A stretch of DNA of 64,000 nucleotides from Chara braunii (GCA_003427395.1 BFEA01000031.1:1338221-1402220); one strand, 5' to 3'; positions 32,219 through 41,544 are shown, counted from the first letter of the stretch. Numbers and translations: made by a program. The notes: generated by a model from the sequence alone, not told the origin.

Positions 32219-32228
32219 CCCTTACCTG
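32219..32228 (-). promoter_or_regulatory. Consensus 5' splice site between array ORFs
   Basis: The minus strand reads AGCAG|GTAAGGGTG. It lies between the acidic ORF (ending 32,235) and the next ORF, and could splice the leader to bring gag close to the cap. I could not identify the matching acceptor. Confidence 0.25.
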
Positions 32229-32234
32229 CTACTT

Positions 32235-32489
32235 CTAGTCGCCTCCCTCACTACCGTACGTGTCACTACCCCGCTCTCCCTCTTCACCACTGTCTCTGTT
32301 ACTTCCCGAGCGCTTCTCCTCCTCTGTTCCCCCCTCCTCCTCACTAGAACCCTCGTTCGCACCGTCTCTCTCCGACTCCTCACTGGTTACTGTCCGCCAA
32401 GCATCTCTCAGTTTCTTCTCCTCACTGGCGGCCAATGCAAGATTAGCGACCTCTAGGTCCGAGATGCCTCTAACCCCATTCTTGCGCAC
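32235..32489 (-). CDS. E4 array ORF, acidic low-complexity protein
   Basis: The frame is open from a GTG at 32,489, and no ATG is available. It overlaps the end of the upstream ORF (stop at 32,470) by 20 nt. It begins ISDLEVANLALAASEEKKLR, a helical segment, followed by a Glu/Ser/Gly-rich tail (EGSSEEEGGTEEEKRSGSNR). The lack of an ATG suggests that it is read by frameshift or is a C-terminal extension of the previous ORF. Function is unknown. Confidence 0.35.
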   Translation of the reverse strand: MRKNGVRGISDLEVANLALAASEEKKLRDAWRTVTSEESERDGANEGSSEEEGGTEEEKRSGSNRDSGEEGERGSDTYGSEGGD

Positions 32490-33126
32490 ATCTCTTAATC
32501 AAATCCCTGTCCACATCACCAGGCTGCCCGGAGAATGGAGGCTTGATGAACTCCCCAACGCGTGCCCACCACTCGAAATCGGTGTCCTCTCTCGACTCCC
32601 AGCACTGGGTGAATAACTCGTGTCCCCCTCCCTCGCCCAGTGGGAATTTTTCTATCACTTGACTCCTCAATCGGACTCTCCTCGCGGTCTCGTCGTCCTT
32701 ATAGAGTAGTCGATAGGCCCAGGTAGGGATATTCCAAGTCCTTCCGTGGCCTGCTCTCAGAACCTCTTCCCTCCCTCGGTATTCTACCTTATTAAATACG
32801 GGTCCCCCGGTACCGACCCTTCTCAACCTCTATACTCGTTCTAGGGCTTTTTCGGCGATGCCTAGAGGGTCTTTCTCTTCCGCTAATTTAGTTGCGAAGA
32901 CCAGCTGGGCGTCAGGGGACAAAACGATTTCCGCTTTTCTAGTGCAGCCGTTCTCGTCGGAGGTCACTGAGAATCTGACCACCGTCTCCTGCTCGTAAAT
33001 CTCAAAGAACTCGGTAGTCACATCGCCTTCTCCTCTAACCCTAGGAAGAGTCACTCCATATTTCCCTGCCCACGTAAAAACCCTCTCTATGGTGTCGTAA
33101 GGGTCCCCCCTTTCGTATTTAATCAT
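32470..33126 (-). pseudogene. Array family D, second copy in E4, one in-frame TAG
   Basis: The ATG is at 33,126-33,124, 8 nt after the preceding TGA. It reads IYEQETVVRFSVTSDENG and then AEIVLSPDAQLVFATKLAEE. A TAG at 32,832-32,830 follows, and the frame stays open with WNIPTWAYRLLY, RVRLRSQVIEKF and HELFTQCWESREDTDFEWWA. These blocks match, in order, family D at 33,785-34,537 (AFVRFVVSRQGQ, ARIFLSEEGFVEIARSL, RRVSILCQFRF, LHTLLTWCFRD). It is therefore a diverged tandem duplicate broken by one point change. Function is unknown. Confidence 0.5.
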
Positions 33127-33134
33127 AGGGGTTC

Positions 33135-33380
33135 TCACCTCACACCTGCTAACCGCTCGGCGGCTTCGACCAAGGAGTCTTCGCACCTAGCTCGACCCGT
33201 CCCCCTATCCCCCCTTAGGGTTTGGCGCAAAGCCTCTTCATATTCGCTCGCCCTATCCCAAAACCGAGTCTCCACAAGGTGTGTCCTAGACGTCAGTGAC
33301 GTTCCTAGACATCTTGAGTCCTCCTCGAACTTTCTCTCTACTTCCAGCAAAGACTCTCTCCAAGTCCTCGAGAATCTCAC
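33135..33380 (-). CDS. E4 array ORF, charged helical protein
   Basis: The frame has about 81 codons from a GTG at 33,380. It reads WRESLLEVERKFEEDSRCLG and then ASEYEEALRQTLRGDRG and VEAAERLAGVR. The last part resembles the ORF at 33,616-33,804 (VQRILALCWEEERRARPGSL), which suggests duplication. Its TGA is 8 nt from the next ATG. The missing ATG makes independent translation uncertain. I do not recognise the family. Confidence 0.3.
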   Translation of the reverse strand: MRFSRTWRESLLEVERKFEEDSRCLGTSLTSRTHLVETRFWDRASEYEEALRQTLRGDRGTGRARCEDSLVEAAERLAGVR

Positions 33381-33425
33381 GCCACTTGCGTCTCTAATAT
33401 GGACCGAAAAGATAGCTAGTGTGGT

Positions 33426-33611
33426 TCAGTTCCTTCTCTTCCACAAAGCCAGCCTCCGGACTTCCACTAGAAACTCCGTCTCGGCGCGGACTATCCGGTC
33501 CTCCCCCAATTCCGGGCTAAGCTCGGCACCCCCCTCGATCCTAACCTCGCTCCCGTCCTCGTAGGTCTCTAGTTCCCAGCGAATCCTGTTTGAAACGAAA
33601 GAGGCTCTCAT
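33426..33611 (-). CDS. E4 array ORF, small unknown protein
   Basis: The ATG is at 33,611-33,609, 4 nt after the upstream TAA (TAAGGGGATG). The product is about 61 aa: FVSNRIRWELETYEDGSEVR, IEGGAELSPELG, then VRAETEFLVEVRRLALWKRR. The FVS...LSPE spacing recalls the strand region of family D, so it could be a fragment of a third copy. The frame is short and intact. Confidence 0.35.
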   Translation of the reverse strand: MRASFVSNRIRWELETYEDGSEVRIEGGAELSPELGEDRIVRAETEFLVEVRRLALWKRRN

Positions 33612-33615
33612 CCCC

Positions 33616-33804
33616 TTACGCCAAGAGAAGGTCTATCGTGACCTCGTCGAGGATCGCGATCGTGGCTGCCTCTAGTAGCTTGATTCTTGCCAAGGACCCT
33701 GGCCTAGCCCTCCTTTCTTCTTCCCAGCACAGAGCAAGGATCCGCTGAACTTCGTCCCTCACTCTATTCAACCCCACGAGCCCCTCAAGGTCCGGCTCGG
33801 TCAT
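33616..33804 (-). CDS. E4 array ORF, small helical protein
   Basis: The ATG at 33,804-33,802 lies 20 nt inside the end of the family D ORF. The product is about 62 aa and predicted mostly helical: LNRVRDEVQRILALCWEEER, then RIKLLEAATIAILDEVTIDL. Its TAA is 4 nt from the next ATG. It has no known family. Its position between overlapping neighbours supports translation by coupling. Confidence 0.4.
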   Translation of the reverse strand: MTEPDLEGLVGLNRVRDEVQRILALCWEEERRARPGSLARIKLLEAATIAILDEVTIDLLLA

Positions 33805-34537
33805 CCCTTAATTTCCGTCGACGACAGGCTATAGCTACCCGAATCAAGTCAGAGGGGTCTAACCCTGCTAGCTCTCCCTCACAGATCTTGCCTAAATATC
33901 TCCACGATATCTTAGATTCTCTCGCGTGTTGACCCCACCCCTCAAAAGCGTAACCCAGGTCCTCTAGGGTCGACCAATCGTCCCTACAGGGGTCCCGAAA
34001 ACACCAAGTCAGCAAGGTGTGTAGGTCTGATCCCGTGAACCTGAACTGACATAGGATGGAAACCCTTCTTCCCACCGCCTTCTTAACAGCCTCGGAGGGG
34101 TAGACCTGCTCAAAAATGGGAACCTCCACATGCTTACAGGAGAGGAACCGCGGTATCTCTTCCCAACCCCCGTAGGTCACTAGATATTCCTCTTCGCACC
34201 CCTCGTGAGGTCCCAATCCCTTCACTAACTCCTCTAACTGGCCCCTTACGGCTTGAGCGTCCCAGAGAGGGTCCTGCCCAGTCCGTAGGCTACGCGCTAT
34301 CTCAACAAAGCCTTCCTCCGAGAGGAATATCCTGGCTTCTCCAACCACAACTTGTCCCTGGCGACTCACCACGAAGCGTACGAACGCCTTCCCTCGTCGG
34401 GTCCCCCCTTCCTCTCGTAGGAGAGTCCTCGCCGGTTCGGCCAGGCAGGCCCTAGGCAGAGTGAGTCTAATAACCTCCCCGGTATCCTTTACTGGTTCTA
34501 TGGACGCCCAAGGAGTCCTTGGAATCCTTCTTATCAT
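33785..34537 (-). CDS. Array family D protein, intact copy
   Basis: The protein is about 250 aa with an ATG at 34,537-34,535, 53 nt after the previous stop, which is the widest spacing in this part of the array. Segments are KAFVRFVVSRQGQVVVGEAR, IFLSEEGFVEIARSLRTGQD, RRVSILCQFRFTGSDLHTLL, TWCFRDPCRDDWSTLEDLGY and a C-terminus SDLIRVAIACRRRK. A diverged duplicate lies at 32,470-33,126. There is no signal peptide, membrane span or recognisable catalytic motif. The gene is GC-rich like the rest of E4. It is probably an accessory protein of the element. Confidence 0.5.
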   Translation of the reverse strand: MIRRIPRTPWASIEPVKDTGEVIRLTLPRACLAEPARTLLREEGGTRRGKAFVRFVVSRQGQVVVGEARIFLSEEGFVEIARSLRTGQDPLWDAQAVRGQLEELVKGLGPHEGCEEEYLVTYGGWEEIPRFLSCKHVEVPIFEQVYPSEAVKKAVGRRVSILCQFRFTGSDLHTLLTWCFRDPCRDDWSTLEDLGYAFEGWGQHARESKISWRYLGKICEGELAGLDPSDLIRVAIACRRRKLRDDRAGP

Positions 34538-34590
34538 TGGCGCTTAAAACCCCTCCGGTTTGCCACCTGCTCCTCTTCGAAGAAGCGAGC

Positions 34591-35262
34591 CTACGGGACG
34601 TCCGCGACGAGGGTTCGGAGTCGCTCAAACTCCCTCAATCTCCCAAATATGGTGGATAGTTCACCCCTTGGGGGAACTCCCGCATCCACGCACCGAGTAT
34701 AAAGCCAAAACAAACCCCTATCCCGCACCCCGGATTCTCGAGCAGCCTTAAGCACCGCTACTATTTTCTCTTCCGGGTCCCTTAAGAACGAACTGGCCAC
34801 GAACTGGGGCAAGTTAGGGTGAAGGACCCCGAAAGCGCGAGGGACCTCTCCGGGCTCGGCGAAGGAAACTAGGGACCACAACTCGAAAGTCCCCTCCTCG
34901 TAATCTGTTAACACCAGGTTGTTTTCCAACAGCCTGGCGGACTCTCGGTACTCAAAGTGCGTAAGCCGCCCGGTCACCGAACCCCTCCAGACCTCGGTCC
35001 ACCTCTCCTCGTCGAAAAAAATGGTGGCTCGGATTTCTAGGAAGCGACCGATGTCGGGTGGGCCTCCTCTCTCCACACCCTCTTTCCGAGTGAGCCTTCG
35101 CGCTCGAACCCACACGTAGGCCCCTTCTCTGATTAATCCCCCTTTCTCAACACTCATCCAATAGGGAGTCACCTGAGGGTCTCCTGGGATCAAGACCTTC
35201 TCGGGATCACCGGCCTCTATCGATTCTACCACCCCTTCTTCACTGAGGACGAACTTCACCAT
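34591..35262 (-). CDS. Array family B protein, third copy in E4
   Basis: I chose the ATG at 35,262-35,260 (MVKFVLSEEGV), because the frame opens earlier only with GTG and because the sister copies begin MVF and MVR. The product is about 223 aa and overlaps the upstream ORF by 23 nt. Features are GAYVWVRARRL, RFLEIRATIFFDEERWTEVW, VLHPNLPQFVASSFLRDPEE, then VLKAARESG and LFWLYTRCVDAGVPPRGELS. The same order of blocks is seen in the two preceding ORFs and in E5 at 59.0-60.6 kb. Function is unknown. Confidence 0.55.
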   Translation of the reverse strand: MVKFVLSEEGVVESIEAGDPEKVLIPGDPQVTPYWMSVEKGGLIREGAYVWVRARRLTRKEGVERGGPPDIGRFLEIRATIFFDEERWTEVWRGSVTGRLTHFEYRESARLLENNLVLTDYEEGTFELWSLVSFAEPGEVPRAFGVLHPNLPQFVASSFLRDPEEKIVAVLKAARESGVRDRGLFWLYTRCVDAGVPPRGELSTIFGRLREFERLRTLVADVP

Positions 35263-35926
35263 CGGCTTTCGTTGCACTAAAGACCCACTTGTGATAATCT
35301 TCCGGAGAGAGAGTGTAGGTCTTCTCTAAGGAACCCAGTCTATGGAAAATACCCCAGAGTCTCCTGCGCGGCAGAATACCTTGATCGATGTAGTGCGTAT
35401 AGAGTACCCACAGGGCCCAGACGGTAAGACCCAAACCCCTACCTCTCTCTAGAAGACGCACTATCTTTTCCTCGTTTGCCCTAGCGAACAGGTAAGACGG
35501 CACCCTCAGATTCAAGGGGTATCTTGACCTTGGAAGCTCTTCCTTCCTCGTGAACCTCTCCTTTTCCACGGGTACGAATGCAAATCGCTCTCTAACCCTG
35601 CCTATCCATTCACCTCTTACCTCTCTCGCTTCCCGCAACAGTCTTTCCAGCCCACCCCCTTGNCCCAGAANTAGGGGTACAACAAGTTTTGNNCAGGCTT
35701 TCGGNGCTACGTAAATAACCGNGGTCACTTCAAGGCTCCGTCCAACACCTCGGCCTTCTACTTCCTTGGACTCCACCCACACAAATTCCCCACTGACCGT
35801 GGACCGGCCCTCCTCTACTCTTTCCCAATCAGGGACTTCCCNGTTGCTAGGGATCANCCTAAGGGCCTCACTGTCCTCTAATGGGGACTCTAAGAAGCAC
35901 CCCTGCTTTTTATCTCGGAACACCAT
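35240..35926 (-). CDS. Array family B protein, second copy in E4
   Basis: The ATG is at 35,926-35,924, 4 nt after the upstream TAG (TAGATGAATG). The product is about 228 aa with several unknown residues from n calls at 35,663-35,858. Family B blocks are EFVWVESKEVEGRG, RSLEVT-VIYV, LNLRVPSYLFARANEEKIVR and LWVLYTHYIDQGILPRRRLW. It matches FIWIESGWVRG and LLIYYVYLEIG in E5. The next ORF starts 23 nt before its stop. The function is unrecognised. Confidence 0.5.
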   Translation of the reverse strand: MVFRDKKQGCFLESPLEDSEALRXIPSNXEVPDWERVEEGRSTVSGEFVWVESKEVEGRGVGRSLEVTXVIYVXPKAXXKLVVPLXLXQGGGLERLLREAREVRGEWIGRVRERFAFVPVEKERFTRKEELPRSRYPLNLRVPSYLFARANEEKIVRLLERGRGLGLTVWALWVLYTHYIDQGILPRRRLWGIFHRLGSLEKTYTLSPEDYHKWVFSATKADGEVRPQ

Positions 35927-35930
35927 TCAT

Positions 35931-36674
35931 CTAAAAGACCCTCTGCGGCACCCCGAAGACCCTTTGATAACCGTGGTCTCTTCCTCCCTCGCGGTCCCGG
36001 GTGGACTCCCTAAGGATCCCGGCACGAATCCTACAAGCCTTGATCCCGTATGGCACCGGGTTATCTACGCAATAGGAGTAGTACCAATGGAGTGACCTAA
36101 CAGAGAGCTGCCAACCTCTTTCCCGCGCTATGGACCGCACTACCCTGTCGTATCGTTCCTCCTTCCCGCTCACCCTTCGAAAAACAAATGATGGGAATAT
36201 GGTCCTGACGCACCCTGTGGCACGAGGGTACTCCTCGTCCCGGGCGCAGGTCACCCTCACCTCGACGGGTGGGCAGTGTCTAAGGGGGTCAGCCTCAAAG
36301 ATCTGCCTCAAAATCGGTCCCGCCCGTGTTTCCCAATGATCCGCATGGTACCACCCCAGGACCAAATGAGTGACGTACTCGACCCAAGCTTCCTTACTCA
36401 AGTAGACTGTTCCTTCCGCACGGATCACTGTTCGCCTGGGTCTCTTCCAGTTCTGGGGCTGGTTTCGGGACCACCTGTCCCCCTCCCAAGTCCCCACTGC
36501 GAAACGAGCCTAGAGAAACCCCCCCCTCTCTAGCTCTACCCCTCTCTCGCGACCGGCTAGATACCGCTCCGTGCGGTGGTCTAAAGGGACGCTGAAGCAC
36601 TCTCGGTCTTTGCTTAAGTCAGCTTTCTCAATCCGAACCCCTTCCTCTTCGGTACCCTCTAGGATTCTAACCAT
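35931..36674 (-). pseudogene. Array family B, first copy in E4, one in-frame TAG
   Basis: The ATG at 36,674-36,672 lies within the last 8 nt of the family A ORF upstream. It reads MVRILEGTEEEGVRIEKADL and, after a TAG (36,512-36,510), AEGTVYLSKEAWVEYVTHLV, FPSFVFRRVSGKEERYDRVV and LHWYYSYCVDN. Block order and length agree with the two later copies. The stop is the only lesion; CAG or TGG are possible origins. It may be dead or read through. Confidence 0.5.
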
Positions 36675-37032
36675 CCCCGAGGACTATCTCCTCTATGATT
36701 TGAACTAGCGCTCTCCACTCGTCCGACCCGTCCAGGAAGGCGTCCGGAATAGCGGGGGCTGGTCTACCCTCTCGCGGATACGTCCGGCACCCCAACGAGT
36801 AGAAATAGTTAATTTCGTAAGCCCCTAGCAGCTGCCTCTCAAGCTGCGCGTGACCGATCGCCTCTTCCCAGCTATCCAAATATCCCACCGCTCTATCTAC
36901 TCCCTCTTCCACGTACAAGGCTATGTCGAAGTGCCCGGTCCACCAGTAGAAGGTATAGCACCAAAAATCTACTCCGCCTATATCCCCCACACTGATCCCC
37001 GCGGGCTCAAATTCCAAAGGCCTCAAGCTCAT
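36667..37032 (-). CDS. Array family A protein, second copy in E4
   Basis: I chose ATG 37,032-37,030 (MSLRPLEFEP) over the upstream ATG at 37,083. It overlaps the previous stop as ATGA, and its N-terminus matches the sister start MSLEATPE. The product is about 121 aa: GVDFWCYTFYWWTGHFDIAL, YVEEG, SWEEAIG, YFYSLGCRTYPREGRPAPAI, then DGSDEWRALVQIIEEIV. It is a clear duplicate of the preceding ORF. The family A core (D-x-x-x-YV-x-EG and DGS-x-x-W) is shared with E1 and E3. Function is unknown. Confidence 0.6.
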   Translation of the reverse strand: MSLRPLEFEPAGISVGDIGGVDFWCYTFYWWTGHFDIALYVEEGVDRAVGYLDSWEEAIGHAQLERQLLGAYEINYFYSLGCRTYPREGRPAPAIPDAFLDGSDEWRALVQIIEEIVLGDG

Positions 37033-37388
37033 GGATCCGCCGCTCTCATTATACGCTTTACTATCCCTACTAGTACTTTCCATCCATCCGACCCATCAAG
37101 ATAAGCGTCCGGAATTACCGGCGCCGGGCGACCACCTCTCAGGTAGGTACGATATCCTAGAGAGTAGAAATACTTGAATCCGTAACCCCTTAACTCCTCC
37201 CGCGAACAGCGGGAGTCACCTATCGCCTCTTCCCACCCCCGAAGGAAGTCCTCTCCTTGATCTTGCCCCTCTTCCACATAAACACCTACATCAAAGTCCC
37301 CAGTCCATAGTCTAAAGGAATAACACCACACGTCAACACTTCCATGGGTACACACACTAATCCATTCGGGAGTGGCTTCTAGGCTCAT
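37029..37388 (-). CDS. Array family A protein, first copy in E4
   Basis: The ATG is at 37,388-37,386 and the product is about 119 aa: SVDVWCYSFRLWTGDFDVGV, YVEEGQDQG, GWEEAIGDSR, YFYSLGYRTYLRGGRPAPVI, then YLDGSDGWKVLVGIVKRIM. It is the first convincing ORF after the PBS, about 1.6 kb from it. It ends in an ATGA overlap with the next copy. There is no signal or membrane segment. Its close duplicate alongside shows that the family expands by tandem duplication within the element. Confidence 0.6.
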   Translation of the reverse strand: MSLEATPEWISVCTHGSVDVWCYSFRLWTGDFDVGVYVEEGQDQGEDFLRGWEEAIGDSRCSREELRGYGFKYFYSLGYRTYLRGGRPAPVIPDAYLDGSDGWKVLVGIVKRIMRAADP

Positions 37389-37389
37389 A

Positions 37390-38960
37390 TAGTATAATCA
37401 AAAGGAAACTTCCCTAAGTTCTCTCTTCCTATTGGCCACTCGAGAGACCACCTCTACCCCGCGAGGAAGAGGAGCCTGTGAGCTCAGAAGGATCAAATGG
37501 ACCAGAGAAGGAATGCCGTCTCACTCGGCTACCTCCCTGTCCTCCCCCGCTGAGAGACTCCTCCCCACCCTCAGACTAGAGACTAGCCGCAGACACAGGT
37601 TATCCCCGAGGAAGGGTGGCAACCCCTTCCCCGGAGTCGGACCGAAGTCACACACCCGCACCCTACGTCCCCCACTGAACCGACCTCTAGTCCTAATTAG
37701 CCTATCCGGCACCACGCCTCTACTCGGCCCACCTCAAGCGTGGAATTACCCGGGTCCCAGGACAAGATCCACCTATGTATCGGGAATCGCTAGCCTATCT
37801 ACGCCCTCCCCATTCTCCTCATCGTGAACTCTTCGCACTTCGTTCCCTTCTCCCTTTTTCGCCTCCTGCTGCCTCTTTTCTCTCTTGGAATCACCGGAAG
37901 ATCGGGGAATGTAAAAAAAGGGTGGGAAGAGCGGAGCTTTTTAGGAAGATGCTCTCAGGTGGGGTCGATAAACATACGTACCTTGGGTCTTCAATACTCG
38001 TTATCGTAATCCCAATAATCCCCCAGTTCCGAGTCCGAGAAGTCGGCTAGACACCGGTCCACCCAGGAGTCGACCTCCGATCCCTCGCCCAAGGTCCCCC
38101 AAGTATCCCCCTCTTCTTGAATGCCCCCGCTATGAAGGTCAGGAATCTCCCTCTCTCCCCCTCGCTCTGGCACCCGTAGCACCACACTCCTCTCCCCTAA
38201 GCCCCGAACCGGTCCCGATTGAGAGTCTCGCTCCCTTGCGGGAGTTGCAACCGTCGTCAGCCCCGTGGATCGAGAATCGAAACCCCTAACCCCTCTCTAG
38301 ACACAATTTCTCTTGTGGTACTCCGCCCCTAGGTAGGTGCCTTCCACAACCCGTGCGGATCAATAACACTTGGCGACCCCCTCGGATCCCAAATAGACAG
38401 CGCTACCGGGCCCTCTCGGACCCCCCTCCCCGCTCCCTCTCTTTCTCTCTCCCTCTCTCCCCCTCGAGCAGACCCCCTTATACTATTTCCCCGGACTGTT
38501 CTTCCCCCTCTCCTTTCGTTGTTCTTCCCCCTCATTCAGACCCCTCAGGCAAACTGTGCACCCCCTTAGTTTTTCAAGTTTTTTGAAATAAACACGCGCA
38601 AAAACCAAACACACAAAAAGGAACTGACCTGTTTTTACCCTTCGACGGCCGCAAGTGGGCGCCGAGATCGCAAGCGAGCCGGAGCGGACCTGCAAAAAGA
38701 ACCAAGAAGACAAGCCCCGACACCCGGAAACCCCTCGCCCCCGACAGACCCCAACAACATGCCCCTCCCAATAAACCCTTTGCCGACGTTGCTTGAGAAG
38801 AGACTCGATCCCCGCGAAGAAACTGCTTGAAGACACGTGCCGAAGAACTTTGACGCCGAAATTTTGAAGAATGCTGCAAACTCACTTCACCGCTGCCTGT
38901 CACGCTGGTCCTCCCTCACCCCGTGATTGCTGAGCCGGACGCGGCCGCGGGAGAACTGCT
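37390..38960 (-). other. E4 leader between PBS and the ORF array; no firm gene
   Basis: Minus-strand frames exist at 37,521-37,715 (64 codons, RTRGRFSGGRRVRVCDFG), 37,991-38,185 (ends DSELGDYWDYDNEY) and 38,483-38,903 (two overlapping frames), but none has a homologue in the window. CT-rich blocks lie at 38,420-38,530. It may serve as an untranslated leader. Confidence 0.35.
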
Positions 38961-38980
38961 CATCCCCGGCAATGGCGCCA
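38961..38980 (-). other. Primer-binding site of element E4 (tRNA-Asp)
   Basis: The minus strand reads TGGCGCCATTGCCGGGGATG, complementary to plant-type tRNA-Asp 3' end with two mismatches over 20 nt. It is separated by 5 nt from the LTR terminus at 38,986. Confidence 0.8.
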
Positions 38981-39439
38981 CTTTTTGTCCGGGTAGTCCC
39001 TCTCCCCCCACCTCTGTTTGTTAGGTCACCTGACCAGCCACCCCCTTCCGATCACCCCCCCTCCCCTCGGCGGGAGGCTCGGTTAGTCGCAAGCGCGGTC
39101 CCTCCCGGTAGCCGGCGCAGTACAGATTAACACCCCCTCTTTCCCACGGGTGGGCGACCCCTAGACACTCCTCCTTCCCCCACACTTTGACCGGACGCCC
39201 TCCCTTCTTTTTGGAATCTGGATCAGACCGCTCGAGGACGAGTCGATGGCTGCCACCACTGGCTCGCGACGCCAGGCCCACACGACCACCACTCGGCTCA
39301 GATCGGAGGCTCGAAATGGACCAAGCAAACGTGACCTGGTCCAGCCGACAAAGGACTCTTTAATAGAGCTAGACCTCGTAAAAGCGACGGGAAATGTCGG
39401 TACACCGCCTACAGGCGAACAAATCTGACGAACACCGGG

Positions 39440-39860
39440 GCAAAAAAAGAAAAAAAAACAGGCTTTCTTGAAACATACAGATCACACCAGATCAGCCAGC
39501 GGCCGGCTCGAGGCCAGATATTTTTTGACGGGCCGTTGAAAATAAAAATTTAGGAACAGCACTTAAATGGGAGCAGGGCGGGTAACCGCCTGGGCCGAAA
39601 ATGAGAAAGAAAAGAGGAAAGGAAAAGGAAAAAGAACAGGCTTTCTTGAAACATATAGATCACACTAGATCAGCCCGCGGCCGACTCGAGCCCAGACGTC
39701 TTTGACGGACTTTTTGCGAACAAGAAACTCTCGAAGAAACCCAGAAAACAGAAATTTTTGGAACTGCATCCAAACTGGGCGGGGTGTATAATCTCCGGGG
39801 GCCGAAAATAGCTTTCTTGGGAGATACAGCTATGCCATCAGCAAGAAACTCGGAGTCGGT
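39440..39860 (-). repeat. Three degenerate 177 bp units in the 5' LTR
   Basis: These are the counterparts of 21,600-22,010, with AACAGGCTTTCTTGAAACAT near 39,459 and 39,637 and a weaker third copy. Their place in the transcribed part of the LTR suggests an RNA or chromatin role rather than a core promoter. Confidence 0.5.
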
Positions 39861-40037
39861 AGTGTCTCCTGACCGTTTCTTGCAGTGAACAGAAGTCGCT
39901 TCCCTCCCCTCTGAAACGTCGCTCAGTACGTCGGGGGTTCGAAGCTCGTGCGCACTAGCTGCAGCAGCTCCCTCCCCTCGCGTCAGCCGCGTCGCACTGG
40001 CTTTCTCGGCTCGCCCCTTCCGACACAGGAGATTCTC

Positions 40038-41047
40038 TACTTCTTCCNNNNNNNNNNNNNNNNNNNNNNNNNNNNNNNNNNNNNNNNNNNNNNNNNNNNN
40101 NNNNNNNNNNNNNNNNNNNNNNNNNNNNNNNNNNNNNNNNNNNNNNNNNNNNNNNNNNNNNNNNNNNNNNNNNNNNNNNNNNNNNNNNNNNNNNNNNNNN
40201 NNNNNNNNNNNNNNNNNNNNNNNNNNNNNNNNNNNNNNNNNNNNNNNNNNNNNNNNNNNNNNNNNNNNNNNNNNNNNNNNNNNNNNNNNNNNNNNNNNNN
40301 NNNNNNNNNNNNNNNNNNNNNNNNNNNNNNNNNNNNNNNNNNNNNNNNNNNNNNNNNNNNNNNNNNNNNNNNNNNNNNNNNNNNNNNNNNNNNNNNNNNN
40401 NNNNNNNNNNNNNNNNNNNNNNNNNNNNNNNNNNNNNNNNNNNNNNNNNNNNNNNNNNNNNNNNNNNNNNNNNNNNNNNNNNNNNNNNNNNNNNNNNNNN
40501 NNNNNNNNNNNNNNNNNNNNNNNNNNNNNNNNNNNNNNNNNNNNNNNNNNNNNNNNNNNNNNNNNNNNNNNNNNNNNNNNNNNNNNNNNNNNNNNNNNNN
40601 NNNNNNNNNNNNNNNNNNNNNNNNNNNNNNNNNNNNNNNNNNNNNNNNNNNNNNNNNNNNNNNNNNNNNNNNNNNNNNNNNNNNNNNNNNNNNNNNNNNN
40701 NNNNNNNNNNNNNNNNNNNNNNNNNNNNNNNNNNNNNNNNNNNNNNNNNNNNNNNNNNNNNNNNNNNNNNNNNNNNNNNNNNNNNNNNNNNNNNNNNNNN
40801 NNNNNNNNNNNNNNNNNNNNNNNNNNNNNNNNNNNNNNNNNNNNNNNNNNNNNNNNNNNNNNNNNNNNNNNNNNNNNNNNNNNNNNNNNNNNNNNNNNNN
40901 NNNNNNNNNNNNNNNNNNNNNNNNNNNNNNNNNNNNNNNNNNNNNNNNNNNNNNNNNNNNNNNNNNNNNNNNNNNNNNNNNNNNNNNNNNNNNNNNNNNN
41001 NNNNNNNNNNNNNNNNNNNNNNNNNNNNNNNNNNNNNNNNNNNNNNN
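40038..41047. other. Assembly gap of 1,010 N
   Basis: It starts at the same LTR base as the gap at 22,214 and ends 13 bases further into the LTR. A 112 bp tandem repeat begins about 65 bases beyond it, so the unresolved sequence is probably more of that repeat. Confidence 0.98.
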
Positions 41048-41112
41048 CCCGTCTACCCTTCCCCTCAAGCCTTCTTTATCCCTCTCTTCTCTCTCACGCG
41101 CACCAGTCTCTC

Positions 41113-41336
41113 CTCCTGGCGCAAGCACCATCGGCCGACGAGCTCGTGCAATGAGATATGTGCGCTCAGAACTCGTGCGTGCCAACCATGAGCTCCAACT
41201 CGCTCCTACGTGCACCGGGCTGTGCTCCTGGCGTAGGCACCCTCGACCGACGAGCTCGCGCGCTTAGACTCCTTCGTGTGTTCTGAATTCGTGCGCGCCA
41301 ACCCTGAGCTCCGATTCCCCTCTTGAACCTCTCTCC
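41113..41336 (-). repeat. Two-copy 112 bp tandem repeat in the 5' LTR
   Basis: CTCCTGGCG(C/T)A(A/G)GCACC begins at 41,113 and again at 41,225. Both copies continue with CGACGAGCTCG...GCGCGCCAACC(A/C)TGAGCTCC, though diverged. In the 3' LTR only the first part of one unit remains. Confidence 0.65.
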
Positions 41337-41536
41337 TTGCTTCCACACAGCCGCTCGCTCCGGAGCTTCCGCAGCACCCCGTTCGGTTCCGGGTCAGGAG
41401 AGCGAAGGCGAGAACTCTTCGGTATCGCCCTCTCTCTCTCCCGTGCGCCAGCGAATGTTATCCTCGAGCGCACACCGTGCGTACTCGCTAGCTTCCAACC
41501 TCCGTGCGCTTTTCTTTTTCAGGCTCCTCTCTCTCT

Positions 41537-41544
41537 CTTTTATA
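41537..41544 (-). promoter_or_regulatory. TATA box in the 5' LTR of E4
   Basis: The minus strand reads GAGGGTATAAAAGAGAGAG. This is the likely promoter driving the element RNA. CT-rich flanks (GA-rich on the transcribed strand) surround it. Confidence 0.5.
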
